A stretch of 64,000 nt of DNA from Ruminococcaceae bacterium UBA1405 (GCA_002305685.1 DBQB01000016.1:19303-83302), one strand, 5' to 3'. Numbered from the stretch's first letter, positions 7,207-16,476 are shown. The notes: generated by a model from the sequence alone, not told the origin. Numbers and translations: made by a program.

Positions 7207-8751
7207 TCATTGCTCCGAAGAAGCTTGTGCTTGCGTATCCTCCTCAGACTCAGACGACTCTGTGGAGGCGTCTGCCGCCTGCTCAGAAGCTGCAGCTTCC
7301 TGGGAAGCCTGTTCCTTGAGCTGAGCATTGACCTGCTGAGCCAGATAATTGTTATATTCGTGCTCCTGCAAGGTGTTGGCATAATAGAAGGTACCGGCAT
7401 CGTCGGTGAGGAAGTAGAAATAATTGGTTTCTTCCGGATTGAGGGCGGCCTGAATGGCTTCCAGGCCAGGATTACAGATGGCGCCCACCGGCAAACCGAC
7501 ACATTTATAGGTGTTGTAAGCGTCATACATATCCTGATCGGTATAGTTCAGATAAGGTTTGATGTTGTCATTGACGTAAAAGATGGTTACATCCGACTGA
7601 AGCATACCGCCCAGCACATCTGGATTGTTCAGACGGTTATGGAACACTGAGGAGACACGGCACATCTCCTTGTATCCGCCGCCGCCAGCCTCCGCCTGAA
7701 TGATGGAAGCCAAAATCACCGTTTCATCCAGTGACATACCCAACGCCTCCATCTGCGCTGTCATCTTGTCGGTAAACACCAGCTCATTAAACCGGGTCAG
7801 AAAACGTTTGGCAGCAGATTTGGGATTCTCTCCCACATAAAAGTTATAGGTATCCGGGAACAGATACCCTTCCAATTTATAAAACCGATGTTCTCCAGGT
7901 TGGATCAGCTGCTCAAAAGCAAAGCCAAAATCCTCCGTTTGCAGCGCTTCGATAAATTTATCCGCATCACACACATCGTTTTCTTCCAAAAGGTTGGCAA
8001 TCTCGTTGACCGTCAAACCTTCCCGGAAGGTAACCTCCGCCTCACTGGGAGCCTCCTCCGTGGAGGTGCTGAGCCGCTTCAGCACACTGTCAAAGGACAT
8101 ATTGCTGTTGACCACATAGGTTCCCGCTGGAAGGATATCCACCTTTTTTAGCTTGGCATAGAGCTGAAAAATCAGCGGAGAGGAGATGATGTTCTGATCT
8201 TCCAGTGTCTGGCACACTTCTTTAACGGTGGAATCCTTCTCCAACACCACCTCATACTGCTGATCCTCCTGGTTGATACCCAGGAAATCCGCCATACCAT
8301 TGAGTAGATACCAGGATAAGTATCCACAGATGACCAGCGCTACAGCAACCATAATGATGGATTCAAAACCAAAATAGATCCGTTTGACCGCACGCCAGAT
8401 CCGACGCCCGCGGCGAGTGCGTTCCTCATCCTCTTCTTGATCCGGAAGATCCACAAGTTCCATCTCTTCCTGCCGTTGACTCTCATACCGTCTGCTTTTT
8501 CTGCGAGGCGACTGCGTTTTTTCTTTTCCTCGTCTTTCAGAAAGATGTCGCATCCTGCTGTGCTGCTGGCCATCATCGGCAGCCAAATCCTCCTGCATCT
8601 GGTGCAGGTCTTTCCCAGCGTCCTCACCCCCGGCAATGGGAAGTTCCCCCAAAAGACCTTCCTCTGGGATCGATTCCTGTCCCTCTCCGTCCTCGGGCAG
8701 TCCGTCAATGGCATTTAAAATTGCACTAATCTCTTCATCACGTTTTTGCAA
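7207..8751 (-). CDS. mltG: Endolytic transglycosylase MltG
   Basis: A 514-residue membrane-anchored lytic transglycosylase that cleaves nascent peptidoglycan strands. Residues 1-125 are a charged cytoplasmic extension, with one membrane segment at about 130-152 (IIMVAVALVICGYLSWYLL), then a LysM-like region (EVVLEKDSTVKEVCQTLEDQ) and the YceG catalytic domain. The conserved ASIIQAEAG near residue 345 carries the catalytic Glu, followed by VFHNRL. The tail is Ser/Glu/Ala-rich. The start is TTG at 8751, 10 nt after AAAGGA. A sigma-A promoter is at 8827-8855. Confidence 0.93.
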   Translation of the reverse strand: MQKRDEEISAILNAIDGLPEDGEGQESIPEEGLLGELPIAGGEDAGKDLHQMQEDLAADDGQQHSRMRHLSERRGKEKTQSPRRKSRRYESQRQEEMELVDLPDQEEDEERTRRGRRIWRAVKRIYFGFESIIMVAVALVICGYLSWYLLNGMADFLGINQEDQQYEVVLEKDSTVKEVCQTLEDQNIISSPLIFQLYAKLKKVDILPAGTYVVNSNMSFDSVLKRLSTSTEEAPSEAEVTFREGLTVNEIANLLEENDVCDADKFIEALQTEDFGFAFEQLIQPGEHRFYKLEGYLFPDTYNFYVGENPKSAAKRFLTRFNELVFTDKMTAQMEALGMSLDETVILASIIQAEAGGGGYKEMCRVSSVFHNRLNNPDVLGGMLQSDVTIFYVNDNIKPYLNYTDQDMYDAYNTYKCVGLPVGAICNPGLEAIQAALNPEETNYFYFLTDDAGTFYYANTLQEHEYNNYLAQQVNAQLKEQASQEAAASEQAADASTESSESEEDTQAQASSEQ

Positions 8752-8826
8752 AGAATTCCATTCCTTTCAGGGTAACAGTTTCAAGGGTCCTGCCAATGGT
8801 ACCTGACATACACAATCGTTTTCTTT

Positions 8827-8855
8827 ATCATACCGTATTTTTCTCAGAGATTCAA
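8827..8855 (-). promoter_or_regulatory. Promoter for mltG
   Basis: On the minus strand: TTGAAT, 17-nt spacer, TATGAT, about 70 nt before the mltG start. Confidence 0.6.
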
Positions 8856-8896
8856 ACCAGTCAAATATCCCTTTCATGAACTTTATGTAAACAGCA

Positions 8897-8930
8897 GAAA
8901 AGAGGTGTCTCAACCAAACGGAGCCACCTC
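8897..8930 (-). terminator. Terminator after the cyclo-ligase gene
   Basis: GAGGTGGCTC pairs with GAGACACCTC (one mismatch) and is followed by TTTTC on the minus strand, 20 nt after the stop of the 8950-9579 gene. Confidence 0.7.
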
Positions 8931-8949
8931 CTTATTGTATTCTTTCCAA

Positions 8950-9579
8950 TCAGTCTGTTTTTCGGTTCACAGTATAAAAGGTACGCCGGCGGGAAGGTTT
9001 GATGCTGCGCAGATAATCTTCCGTCAGCAGCAAATTTACCGGTACATCAAACTTACCTCGGGGCAATCTGGGCTTGACGCAGGCAGCATAGATGATTCCT
9101 ATCTTCAGCCCACTATAACCGGATAAAAACCGGTCATAATACCCGGCTCCGTATCCCAGACGATAGCCTTCCAGATCATATCCCAACGCCGGAACAATAC
9201 AAATGCTTCCGGAAAAATCGGTCAGCTCCTGACATTGAGCAACAATCGGCTCCATCACGCCGAAAGTACCTTTCTCCAGATCCTCCAGCGACCGAATCAG
9301 ATAAAAACGCATCAACCGAGTACCATCAATGCATCGGGGCACAGCCACCTGCTTCCCAGCATCCAACGCATCCTGTATAATGCGGTAGGTATCCACCTCT
9401 ATGGCCTTTGAGGTGTAACAAAGGATGGTTTTGGCCTGACGGTACTGATAGAGGCTCTGAAAACGTCTGCAAATCTTCAGATCCCGCTCAGCTTTATCCT
9501 CCTTTGACATTTCCCGGCGATACTGTTTGCTCTGATCCCGCAAACGAGTCTTGATGACGCGTAAATCTATTCGCTGCAT
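8950..9579 (-). CDS. 5-formyltetrahydrofolate cyclo-ligase
   Basis: A 209-residue cytoplasmic enzyme converting 5-formyl-THF to 5,10-methenyl-THF with ATP hydrolysis. Family marks: the N-terminal helix (LRDQSKQYRREMS), the TILCYTSKAIEVDT strand, the conserved VPRC, and the nucleotide/Mg loop LGYGAGYYDRFL. Length is typical for the family. The ATG at 9579 overlaps the end of the DJ-1 gene by 13 nt, suggesting coupled translation. A minus-strand terminator follows. Upstream genes include thyX and tmk, so it sits near folate-linked dTMP synthesis, although not in an obvious single operon. Confidence 0.93.
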   Translation of the reverse strand: MQRIDLRVIKTRLRDQSKQYRREMSKEDKAERDLKICRRFQSLYQYRQAKTILCYTSKAIEVDTYRIIQDALDAGKQVAVPRCIDGTRLMRFYLIRSLEDLEKGTFGVMEPIVAQCQELTDFSGSICIVPALGYDLEGYRLGYGAGYYDRFLSGYSGLKIGIIYAACVKPRLPRGKFDVPVNLLLTEDYLRSIKPSRRRTFYTVNRKTD

Positions 9580-10121
9580 TGCATTGCTTTCCTCAGTGCC
9601 AGCGCTGCATCCTTGCCTTTCAGGCAGGCCACCAGGGTCAGCGCAAATTCAAGCGCCACGCCGGCGCCTTTGGCAGTCACTACGCCAAAACCATGGGATA
9701 AATCCACACAAACCGATTTGCTGGACAGCACCGCTTTCTCCAGCGCCGGCTCAAAGCCCGGAAAACAGATTGCTTCTCTGCCGTCCAGAATCCCCCGATG
9801 GCCCAGGATAGAGGGGGCTGCACAGATGGCGGCAATCCATTTCTTCTGGGCCAACGCATAGTCCAAAAAGGACATCACCACCGGCGAGGCTTCCAGATTG
9901 GTAGTGCCAGGCATCCCTCCGGGAAGCACCACCATCTCCATCTCCTCAGGTTGTACCTGGCTGTCGATCTTGTCACAGGTAATGGTCACCCCGTGAGAAC
10001 CGGTAATCTCGCGTCCTCCAACTCCCACCGTGGTCACCGCAATCCCAGCGCGGCGCAGCACATCCACCGGGCTAAGTCCTTCCAGTTCCTCAAACCCCTG
10101 AGCAAAAAACACATATACCAT
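9567..10121 (-). CDS. DJ-1/PfpI family protein (YajL/ThiJ-like)
   Basis: A 184-residue DJ-1 superfamily protein. The nucleophile elbow AAICAAPSILG carries the reactive Cys near residue 99, and the partnering acid is in GFEELE near residue 10. The glycine-rich VVLPGGMPG loop is also conserved. Members act as protein/nucleotide deglycases or redox-sensitive chaperones; which activity applies cannot be told. It overlaps the cyclo-ligase gene by 13 nt and lies 46 nt after the GNAT gene, so the three may share a transcript. Confidence 0.92.
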   Translation of the reverse strand: MVYVFFAQGFEELEGLSPVDVLRRAGIAVTTVGVGGREITGSHGVTITCDKIDSQVQPEEMEMVVLPGGMPGTTNLEASPVVMSFLDYALAQKKWIAAICAAPSILGHRGILDGREAICFPGFEPALEKAVLSSKSVCVDLSHGFGVVTAKGAGVALEFALTLVACLKGKDAALALRKAMQCSE

Positions 10122-10167
10122 AACGTCGCATCTCTCCTTTCCTGGATATCATATCCTCCGGCAGCCC

Positions 10168-11115
10168 TCAGTCCAGTACCGCTCCCATAAAACCATACTG
10201 GTTTCGCAAAGCGCCCCCGTCAAAAGGATTCTCTATATATTTTATCATACCAAATGGCTGAGATACAGCCTTTTTTCCCCAATCGGCAACTTTTTTTTCG
10301 GGAATTCGCAGAAATATCTCTTTTTGAGGCCATAAACGCGACAATGCTTTCTCTGTTTTCGTCACAATCTCTCGCTGAGATCCGGTGCAGTCCAGATACC
10401 AGTCTTTGATGATCATCCTGTCCTCCGGCTGATAATAAAGGCCGCAGCCGATGGGACTTCCCTCCCGCATCACCGCAAAAGCTCCGCCCCGCTGCGCGAC
10501 GGCTTCGCGGTAAAGAAACGGCAGCGTCTCTTCCCGCCACAACAGTTCTTGCCGCCGATGGGTACCAAAAGCAGGGTACAGCTTTTCAAACTGCTGTTGA
10601 GATAGCAGCAAACATTCTATCCCATCAGCATTCTGCACATCGGCATATGCTGGAAGCAGCAGCTCAGCACAGGAGAAAGCTGTCTCATAGCCAAACCGGC
10701 GATAGAATCCGTACAGCGTTTCGCTGGCCGGATGCAGCGCTGCAAACCGCTCTCCCCGAGCGGCAATCTCCTCCTCGCTTTGCCGCAGCAGGGCGCCGCA
10801 GTATCCCTTTCCTCTGGCTTTGGGGTGGGTAGCCACCGCATAGACATATCTTCCCTGATAGCTTACCCCTGTATCGGTGGGAAATGCGACGGCAAGCAAA
10901 AACAGCATGGAAAGAATTTCTCCATCCTTCTCAAACACCATGACATCTTCCGCCCGGAAAACCGTATCGAAAAAGATATCCGTATATGCGGCATCGTCCT
11001 CAAACACCAGCTGCCACAGCGCCTGAAGCTGTCCAACCAAACGTTTCTGGGCCTGCTGTGCGGATAATCCCTGACGGATTTGTTCTTGCAGATACACATC
11101 GCCCCGCATTACCAT
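10168..11115 (-). CDS. GNAT family N-acetyltransferase (Eis-like two-domain)
   Basis: A 315-residue protein with a GNAT fold in its first half. The acetyl-CoA binding segment is VATHPKARGKGYCGALL near residues 95-111, followed by HPASETLYGFYRRFGYE. The second half is a further acetyltransferase-like domain ending IENPFDGG, an arrangement seen in Eis-like proteins. The acceptor substrate is unknown. The start ATG at 11115 is 8 nt after GAGGAG. It begins 45 nt after the tmk stop and may be read through from thyX-tmk. Confidence 0.85.
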   Translation of the reverse strand: MVMRGDVYLQEQIRQGLSAQQAQKRLVGQLQALWQLVFEDDAAYTDIFFDTVFRAEDVMVFEKDGEILSMLFLLAVAFPTDTGVSYQGRYVYAVATHPKARGKGYCGALLRQSEEEIAARGERFAALHPASETLYGFYRRFGYETAFSCAELLLPAYADVQNADGIECLLLSQQQFEKLYPAFGTHRRQELLWREETLPFLYREAVAQRGGAFAVMREGSPIGCGLYYQPEDRMIIKDWYLDCTGSQREIVTKTEKALSRLWPQKEIFLRIPEKKVADWGKKAVSQPFGMIKYIENPFDGGALRNQYGFMGAVLD

Positions 11116-11160
11116 GTTTGCATCTCCTCTTTTCCGATTTTCCGGCTATCTCTCGAAGGA

Positions 11161-11832
11161 CTACAGCGCAACCAGTGAAGAGAGAACCCGCTGAGAAATG
11201 GTCTCCACCGGCAGTACCGTCTCCCCATCGTCACAGCGCACCACCGTCCATCCTTCCTTTTCCGCCGCATAAAGGGCACACCGGCGGCATTGCAGCAGAT
11301 ACTCTCGGTCCGCCTCGTGGATATCCCGCTTGGATTCATCCCCATGATACCGCTGGGAAATCAGCCGAGCGGAAAGATCAGGATCCATATCCAAAAATAT
11401 CACCTGATCGGGCACAGGCAGCCCCATCTTTTCATATTCATAGTCCTTGAGCCACGTCAAAAATGTATCCCACTGCTGCTGGGGAAGCTTCCCCATCTGA
11501 TGAATCATATTGGAAGTGGTATACCGGGTGGCAAGGATATCTTTCCCCCCCAGATAATCCAACTCCCAATACAGACGGTAACTGGCAAAGCGATCCACCG
11601 CATAAAAACTGGAAGCGGCGTATGCGCTTACTTGCTGTGCCGTTTTCCCGAAATCCCCCCGAAGATACATCCTCACCAGTGCAGAGGAGGGATTTTCGTA
11701 ATCAGGGAAGGAGATCAGCCTGACTCCCTGAGAGCTGTGCTGCTGCATATAGGCATAGAGCAGCTGGCTTTGGGTGGTTTTGCCGCTGCCATCCAGCCCG
11801 TCAATCACAATCAGTTTGCCTTTATGGCTCAT
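11161..11832 (-). CDS. tmk: Thymidylate (dTMP) kinase
   Basis: A 223-residue kinase phosphorylating dTMP to dTDP. The P-loop is GLDGSGKTTQ at residues 12-21, and the lid region is ARLISQRYHGDESKRDIHE. The segment SFYAVDRFAS and the RYTTSN block belong to the clostridial Tmk subgroup. The usual DRY before TTSN reads TRY here, because the codon before Arg is ACC (Thr). The ATG overlaps the thyX stop by 4 nt, so thyX and tmk are translationally coupled, giving consecutive steps dUMP to dTMP to dTDP. Confidence 0.92.
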   Translation of the reverse strand: MSHKGKLIVIDGLDGSGKTTQSQLLYAYMQQHSSQGVRLISFPDYENPSSALVRMYLRGDFGKTAQQVSAYAASSFYAVDRFASYRLYWELDYLGGKDILATRYTTSNMIHQMGKLPQQQWDTFLTWLKDYEYEKMGLPVPDQVIFLDMDPDLSARLISQRYHGDESKRDIHEADREYLLQCRRCALYAAEKEGWTVVRCDDGETVLPVETISQRVLSSLVAL

Positions 11833-12620
11833 TGGTGGGTCTCCCCTTCCTCCCGTAACCTTTGAAATTCCTGGCGTACCTCCTCCGGTCTGCCACAGCT
11901 CATCTTACCCTGGTCGCATCCTCCGCAAAGGCAGGCAGGCCCTGCGCCGGCAAACAGATGCGGCGCCACCTGATACACCAGCGCATACATCTGCCGTGCC
12001 ACATCCCGAATCTCCCACTGGGCGCGGTTGCAGCAGCGCAGGCGGAAAAAGTTGTACAGGCTTCTGGCGTTCATGGTCACCACCATTTTGGTGTCACATC
12101 CGTTGGGCAGCACAAAGCGAGCATCCTCGTTGGCCAGCTTGGAGGCAGCTTTTTTGGCTTCCTTCTCACCTTTTCCCTCCGCCATCAGCCGCTGGGTGTG
12201 CTTTTCGGTCAGCAGTTTCACCAGCTGATCATAATATTTCCCGCACTGGGCCATGGCCTCCTGATAGATCTCCTCTGCTTCCTCAATCGCCGCGATTTCC
12301 GGCGGGGTGATGTAGCTGAAATCCGATTTGTTTACATACCGCTGGCTCTGGACACTGTAGGACGCAATGCGGTGGCGGGTAATCTGCGCCAACAACGCAC
12401 GGGATACCCCCTCGATGCCAAAGGTAAAGGTAACGTGCTCCACAGGGCTTTCGTGTCCTATCTGGGCCAGCATCTCCACAAAATCCGCCGCTTTCTCATC
12501 GGTAAGATGATCCATCAGATCGGTAACGCCGCTCTTGCTGTAGCACAGCTTGGCGGCGGCGGCCACCAGCTTTTCCGGTTCCGGTGTATGTGATAATAAG
12601 GTTACGGTTGCTTTTGCCAT
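11829..12620 (-). CDS. thyX: FAD-dependent thymidylate synthase ThyX
   Basis: A 263-residue flavin-dependent enzyme methylating dUMP to dTMP with methylene-THF and NAD(P)H. The ThyX signature RHR-x5-S-x-R is present as RHRIASYSVQSQR near residues 82-94. GHESPVEHVTFTF and NARSLYNFFRLRCC are also conserved. The C-terminal CLCGGCDQGKMSCGRP is Cys-rich. The promoter is at 12680-12708. The stop overlaps the tmk start. There is no thyA in the window. Confidence 0.96.
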   Translation of the reverse strand: MAKATVTLLSHTPEPEKLVAAAAKLCYSKSGVTDLMDHLTDEKAADFVEMLAQIGHESPVEHVTFTFGIEGVSRALLAQITRHRIASYSVQSQRYVNKSDFSYITPPEIAAIEEAEEIYQEAMAQCGKYYDQLVKLLTEKHTQRLMAEGKGEKEAKKAASKLANEDARFVLPNGCDTKMVVTMNARSLYNFFRLRCCNRAQWEIRDVARQMYALVYQVAPHLFAGAGPACLCGGCDQGKMSCGRPEEVRQEFQRLREEGETHQ

Positions 12621-12679
12621 AATTTCTATCCCTTCTTTGCCAAATGAATACGTATTTTCTCATACGTCTGCCAAAAACG

Positions 12680-12708
12680 ATTATAACATTCTTTTTCCCC
12701 AGCGACAA
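12680..12708 (-). promoter_or_regulatory. Promoter for thyX-tmk
   Basis: On the minus strand: TTGTCG, 17-nt spacer, a perfect TATAAT, about 60 nt before the thyX start. Confidence 0.75.
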
Positions 12709-12811
12709 CTCAGCATTTGACACGAAAAACTGTCTGTAAAGATTATCTGATTTTTTCCGAGTACAGTGTGCCATCCATGCCGGGAGAACGGATTTTGCAA
12801 AAGACGTCAAT

Positions 12812-12838
12812 AAAACGGGCTTGCTAATGCAAGCCCGT
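12812..12838 (-). terminator. Terminator after the lipoprotein gene
   Basis: ACGGGCTTGC pairs perfectly with GCAAGCCCGT (10 bp, 4-nt loop), followed by TTTATT on the minus strand, just past the stop at 12849. Confidence 0.85.
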
Positions 12839-12848
12839 CTTATTGGTG

Positions 12849-13625
12849 TTATTGCGCAATTTCAAACCCCTTTGTCAGTACACCGTCCGACCAGAAATAG
12901 AAGGTATTCCACGGATCGGCAGCAGGGTTATCCAGCCGGAAACTGAGATAAAACTCAGGCTGTCCGTCCTCCCGAATCCGGAATGCTGCATCCATCAGTC
13001 CTCCATTGGTCACATCGGGCAATCCCTCTGCCAACTGCGCATTCTCATCCGCCAGCAGCTCGTCCAGCTGCTGTTCGATCCGGGCGATGGAAGTCCCTGC
13101 CATCTCCAACGCTTGTTGCAGCGAGACCTCCCGCCGGGTTTGTTTGTCGTATACCCAACCGCACACACCGCCATCCGTCCCATAGATGGGATAGCTCTGG
13201 TGCAGTACTACAACACTCAGATACCGGGAGGTATCACTCACATCATAGGAAACCTCACACCATCCCATCTCCTCAGCGGAATGCTCAAAACTCCAATATC
13301 GAGACTGATATAACTCCTCGATCTCCCGATTGATCTTCCAGACATCCCCACTGTCGTCTCCGGTCAGCTTTGGCAGCGCCAAAGTGGAGGAACCGTTTTC
13401 AAATTGATGGGCAATCTCCACAGCAACATCCGAGACCGCTTGGCTCTCAGAAGCTTCACTTCCGGCTGTCTCGCTGCTGGAAGGCAGGCTGCTGGAAACA
13501 ACGGCACTTTGGGAACCGCTGGCATCAAAGACATCCGACTGGCTGGGCGCTGTTCTCTCGCATCCACTGAGCACTGCCAGCAAACTCCACGCCATCACCA
13601 ATATAAACCAATTTTTCCTTTTCAT
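12849..13625 (-). CDS. Lipoprotein with RsiV/DUF3298-like extracellular domain
   Basis: A 258-residue exported lipoprotein. A basic N-terminus and hydrophobic stretch lead to a lipobox (LAVLSGC), with Cys near residue 21, then a Ser/Ala/Glu-rich spacer. The folded part (ALPKLTGDDSGDVWKINREIEE, VVLHQSYPIYGTDG, VYDKQTRREVSLQQAL, FRIREDGQPEFYLSF) resembles the DUF3298 domain of RsiV/PdaC-type proteins. Lysozyme binding or sigma regulation is not shown here, since no sigma factor gene is adjacent. The ATG at 13625 has GGAAGGAG 6 nt upstream; the longer reading from 13646 lacks a site. Confidence 0.7.
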   Translation of the reverse strand: MKRKNWFILVMAWSLLAVLSGCERTAPSQSDVFDASGSQSAVVSSSLPSSSETAGSEASESQAVSDVAVEIAHQFENGSSTLALPKLTGDDSGDVWKINREIEELYQSRYWSFEHSAEEMGWCEVSYDVSDTSRYLSVVVLHQSYPIYGTDGGVCGWVYDKQTRREVSLQQALEMAGTSIARIEQQLDELLADENAQLAEGLPDVTNGGLMDAAFRIREDGQPEFYLSFRLDNPAADPWNTFYFWSDGVLTKGFEIAQ

Positions 13626-13696
13626 TCCATACTCCTTCCGGCACACAAAAAATCTTGCGCAAAATACGATTCTCTCATCAACTCGATACTCTTATT

Positions 13697-14647
13697 TCAG
13701 CTCTCCTCCAAACTCTTACCGGCGGATTCCATCAGGATATAAAATGCCTGGCCCTCCGCCGCAGTTCCGGGAGCGTCAAAATGGGGCGCTCCACACACCT
13801 GATGCACCAAACCATACCGGTCAACCTGCGCCCGGGCAGCCTGACGCATCCGATGGGCCTGGGGAAGATAGCTGCGATCCAGCCATCCCTCTTTGACGCC
13901 GCGAAAGATGGTGTAGGCAAGCATCTGTCCAAAGTTAACCTCCGGGAAAGTATCCGGAACGTTGATCACATCGTGAAACATACCATCCGGGCGCTGATAC
14001 CGCAGCGCTGCGTCCAACAAGCCTTTGACGCGATGGATCAGGCGTTTGCGCTGTTGCTGCAAGGATTCCGGCAGCAGCGCAATGACCCGTGCCATCCCTG
14101 CTGCCACCCAGCCGTTGCCCACACCCCAAAAATCACTCCGCACCAAAACTTTTTTCTCATCATCCCATCGATGAGACAACAAACCTGCTTCTACATTGTA
14201 AAGAGCCTGCCAATAGCCGTCCAACTGCTGCAGCGCCGCCTCATACTGTCCCGCTCGCGCCAAGAAAGGGGGCAACATATAAAAGGAATCCACCCAGAAT
14301 TCCTTGCGGTTGTCAAAATGGTAGACGATTCCCTCCTGATTGCGAGGAGCGATTTCCAGCGCCCAGCGCAGCAGGCCTTGAACTCCCTGCGCAAACGTCG
14401 GGTCCCCGGTATCCTCCCACGCTGCAATCAGCGCCTCCCCAATGGCACAGGGATCGGTGGAAGCGCTGCCCGCCCCCAACTGACAGCACCGGCCGTCATC
14501 TCTTTGCCGGTGTATTCCCTCCGCAGCCAGCAAAACGGCGGTGGACCGATCACCTGCTTCCAGAAAAGCCTGTGCCACCACGCCTTGCTCCCAGCTGTAA
14601 CGCTGCATGGCCAGCGTTGCCTGTTTTACCTTTTCCAGTGTATTCAT
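13697..14647 (-). CDS. Glycoside hydrolase family 88/105 unsaturated uronyl hydrolase
   Basis: A 316-residue (alpha/alpha)6 barrel enzyme of the YteR/YesR type, which removes the unsaturated galacturonyl residue left by rhamnogalacturonan lyases. Diagnostic motifs are KEFWVDSFYMLPPFLA (substrate and catalytic Asp region), SDFWGVGNGWV (second acidic residue) and a final FDAPGTAAEGQAFYI. There is no signal peptide, so it acts inside the cell on imported oligosaccharides. It sits alone among housekeeping genes, 38 nt upstream of nothing related; the other glycan genes of the window are 40 kb away. Confidence 0.87.
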   Translation of the reverse strand: MNTLEKVKQATLAMQRYSWEQGVVAQAFLEAGDRSTAVLLAAEGIHRQRDDGRCCQLGAGSASTDPCAIGEALIAAWEDTGDPTFAQGVQGLLRWALEIAPRNQEGIVYHFDNRKEFWVDSFYMLPPFLARAGQYEAALQQLDGYWQALYNVEAGLLSHRWDDEKKVLVRSDFWGVGNGWVAAGMARVIALLPESLQQQRKRLIHRVKGLLDAALRYQRPDGMFHDVINVPDTFPEVNFGQMLAYTIFRGVKEGWLDRSYLPQAHRMRQAARAQVDRYGLVHQVCGAPHFDAPGTAAEGQAFYILMESAGKSLEES

Positions 14648-14685
14648 AGAATGTCCTTCCCGCCTAAGGCTTCTACCAGGTCAGC

Positions 14686-16476
14686 TCACAGCGCTCGCAA
14701 AGAATTCACCAGCTGTTCGTCCGGGGTTACAATGGCAGTCTCATAGTTGTCATAGATCACCATTCCCGGTTTGGCGCCGTTGGGCTTTTTGACGTTTTTG
14801 ATGATGGTATAATCCACCGCCACCCGGGTGGACTCCCTGGCCTTACTGTTATAGGCGGCAATGATGGCCGCCTGCTCCAGCGTGGTGTTGGGAACCGGCT
14901 TGCCATCCGCAATCACCACCGTATGGGAACCAGGAATCTTCTGGGTATGAAACCAGATATCATAATTGCGGCTCTCTTTGAGGGTTAAACGATCGTTCTG
15001 CACATTGTTGCGCCCACAGAGAATGGTAAAACCGTCGGTGGAGATATATTTCATCGGCGGCAGTTTTTCCTCCTTGGGCTGTTTGCGGCTCTTGTTGCCG
15101 GGGCGCTGTTTCTGATTCTTTGCGGGCGCGCTGCGCAGATATCCCTGCTCCCCCAGCTCCGAGCGTATGGCGTTAAGTTCCGCCTCGGTGCGGGCACGGG
15201 TCAATGCATCAAATACTGAGTCCAAATAGACCAGCTCTTGTTCGCCCTGGGCAATCAGCTCCCGCAGTTTCTTTTCGGCGGTATCCGCCTTGCGGTATTC
15301 GTTGTAGTAGCGCTGGGCATTCTGAGAAGGGGTCAGCGCCGGGTCCAGCGCAATGGCGATTTCCGGCATTCCTTCCTCAAAGAAGTTTTCCACCCGCACC
15401 ACCGATTGCCCCTTCTTCATCTGGTAAAGGTTGGCATGGAGCAGATCTCCGTACCGGCGCAGCGTCTCCCGCTGGGTACTCTGCATCAGTTCCTCTTTCT
15501 GGGTGGCTACTTTCCGGGTAATCCGATCGGTGGCGTTGATCAGCAGGCGCAGCATATCGTTGGAACGCTGCCGCATCCGGTCCACCAGATCCCGCTCGCT
15601 GTAAAAGGTATCCAGCAGCGCACAGTACCCGTCGCATCCTCGGGTCATCATCGCCCTACCGTATTGATGTATCTCAATAAAAGAAAAATCTTTTGGCTTT
15701 CCGCTGAGATCCAGCACCAACGTAGGAGCGCCTTCCCCCGTTACCGCCTTGGCCAGCTGTCCCAGCCCGAAACGCAGCCGGTCACGCTCTCCCTGTCCCA
15801 GTTGAGAATATTGGGTGTGCTCTCCCCGGTTGACATAATGGGCCAGCTCCCTGGCCACAATGGGAGAAATTCCCATAACCGTATCCATCAGCACCTTGGA
15901 GAGCTCCACATCCCGGCCTTTGTCCATTCTGGCAATCATCTCGTCGGGCGTCGCTCCCACCAGACTGAGTTTATCCTGCATCGGCGGCAGATGATACTGC
16001 ATTCCTGGCAAAACCTGTCGAACCGCCGACATCTCCTCATCCACATGCTTGATGGATTCCATAATCCTTCCGGTTTGATCCACCACAATGATATTGCTGT
16101 GCCGTCCCATGATCTCCACCGCAACGGTGATGCGCACCAGGTCTCCAAGCTCGTTGAGGGTCTCAAATCCCAGATGGACGATGCGATCCATCGAGATCTG
16201 ACGGATCTCCACCAGCCGTGCACTGCCCAGATGTTTGCGCAGGAACATACAGAACATGGGAGGCGTCTTGGGATTTTCAAAGGACGCTTGGGTAAACTGT
16301 ATCCGCGCGCTGTCCGCGTTTGCACTCAGCAGCAGCTTTCCGGATCCGCCTTTCCAGCGCAGCACAAAAATAATCTCCTCCCGTCCCGGCTGAAAAATCC
16401 GGTCCACCCGCGCATCCAGCGCCGTTTGGGAGATTTCCTCCAACAATTTTGACAAAAATGCGCCATCAAGCGCCAT
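14686..16476 (-). CDS. rqcH: RqcH/NFACT family ribosome quality-control factor
   Basis: A 596-residue NFACT protein (formerly fibronectin-binding protein A). It binds stalled 50S-peptidyl-tRNA complexes and recruits tRNA-Ala for C-terminal Ala tailing. The NFACT-N domain has the ISMDRIVHLGFE motif near residues 94-105, containing the Asp-Arg pair required for Ala tailing. A central helix-rich coiled coil follows (about 280-440), then a basic linker and the NFACT-R domain (YISTDGFTILCGRNN, DIWFHTQKIPGSHTVV) to the end. Length is typical for the family. It lies between GH105 and nif3 with short spacers. Confidence 0.95.
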   Translation of the reverse strand: MALDGAFLSKLLEEISQTALDARVDRIFQPGREEIIFVLRWKGGSGKLLLSANADSARIQFTQASFENPKTPPMFCMFLRKHLGSARLVEIRQISMDRIVHLGFETLNELGDLVRITVAVEIMGRHSNIIVVDQTGRIMESIKHVDEEMSAVRQVLPGMQYHLPPMQDKLSLVGATPDEMIARMDKGRDVELSKVLMDTVMGISPIVARELAHYVNRGEHTQYSQLGQGERDRLRFGLGQLAKAVTGEGAPTLVLDLSGKPKDFSFIEIHQYGRAMMTRGCDGYCALLDTFYSERDLVDRMRQRSNDMLRLLINATDRITRKVATQKEELMQSTQRETLRRYGDLLHANLYQMKKGQSVVRVENFFEEGMPEIAIALDPALTPSQNAQRYYNEYRKADTAEKKLRELIAQGEQELVYLDSVFDALTRARTEAELNAIRSELGEQGYLRSAPAKNQKQRPGNKSRKQPKEEKLPPMKYISTDGFTILCGRNNVQNDRLTLKESRNYDIWFHTQKIPGSHTVVIADGKPVPNTTLEQAAIIAAYNSKARESTRVAVDYTIIKNVKKPNGAKPGMVIYDNYETAIVTPDEQLVNSLRAL

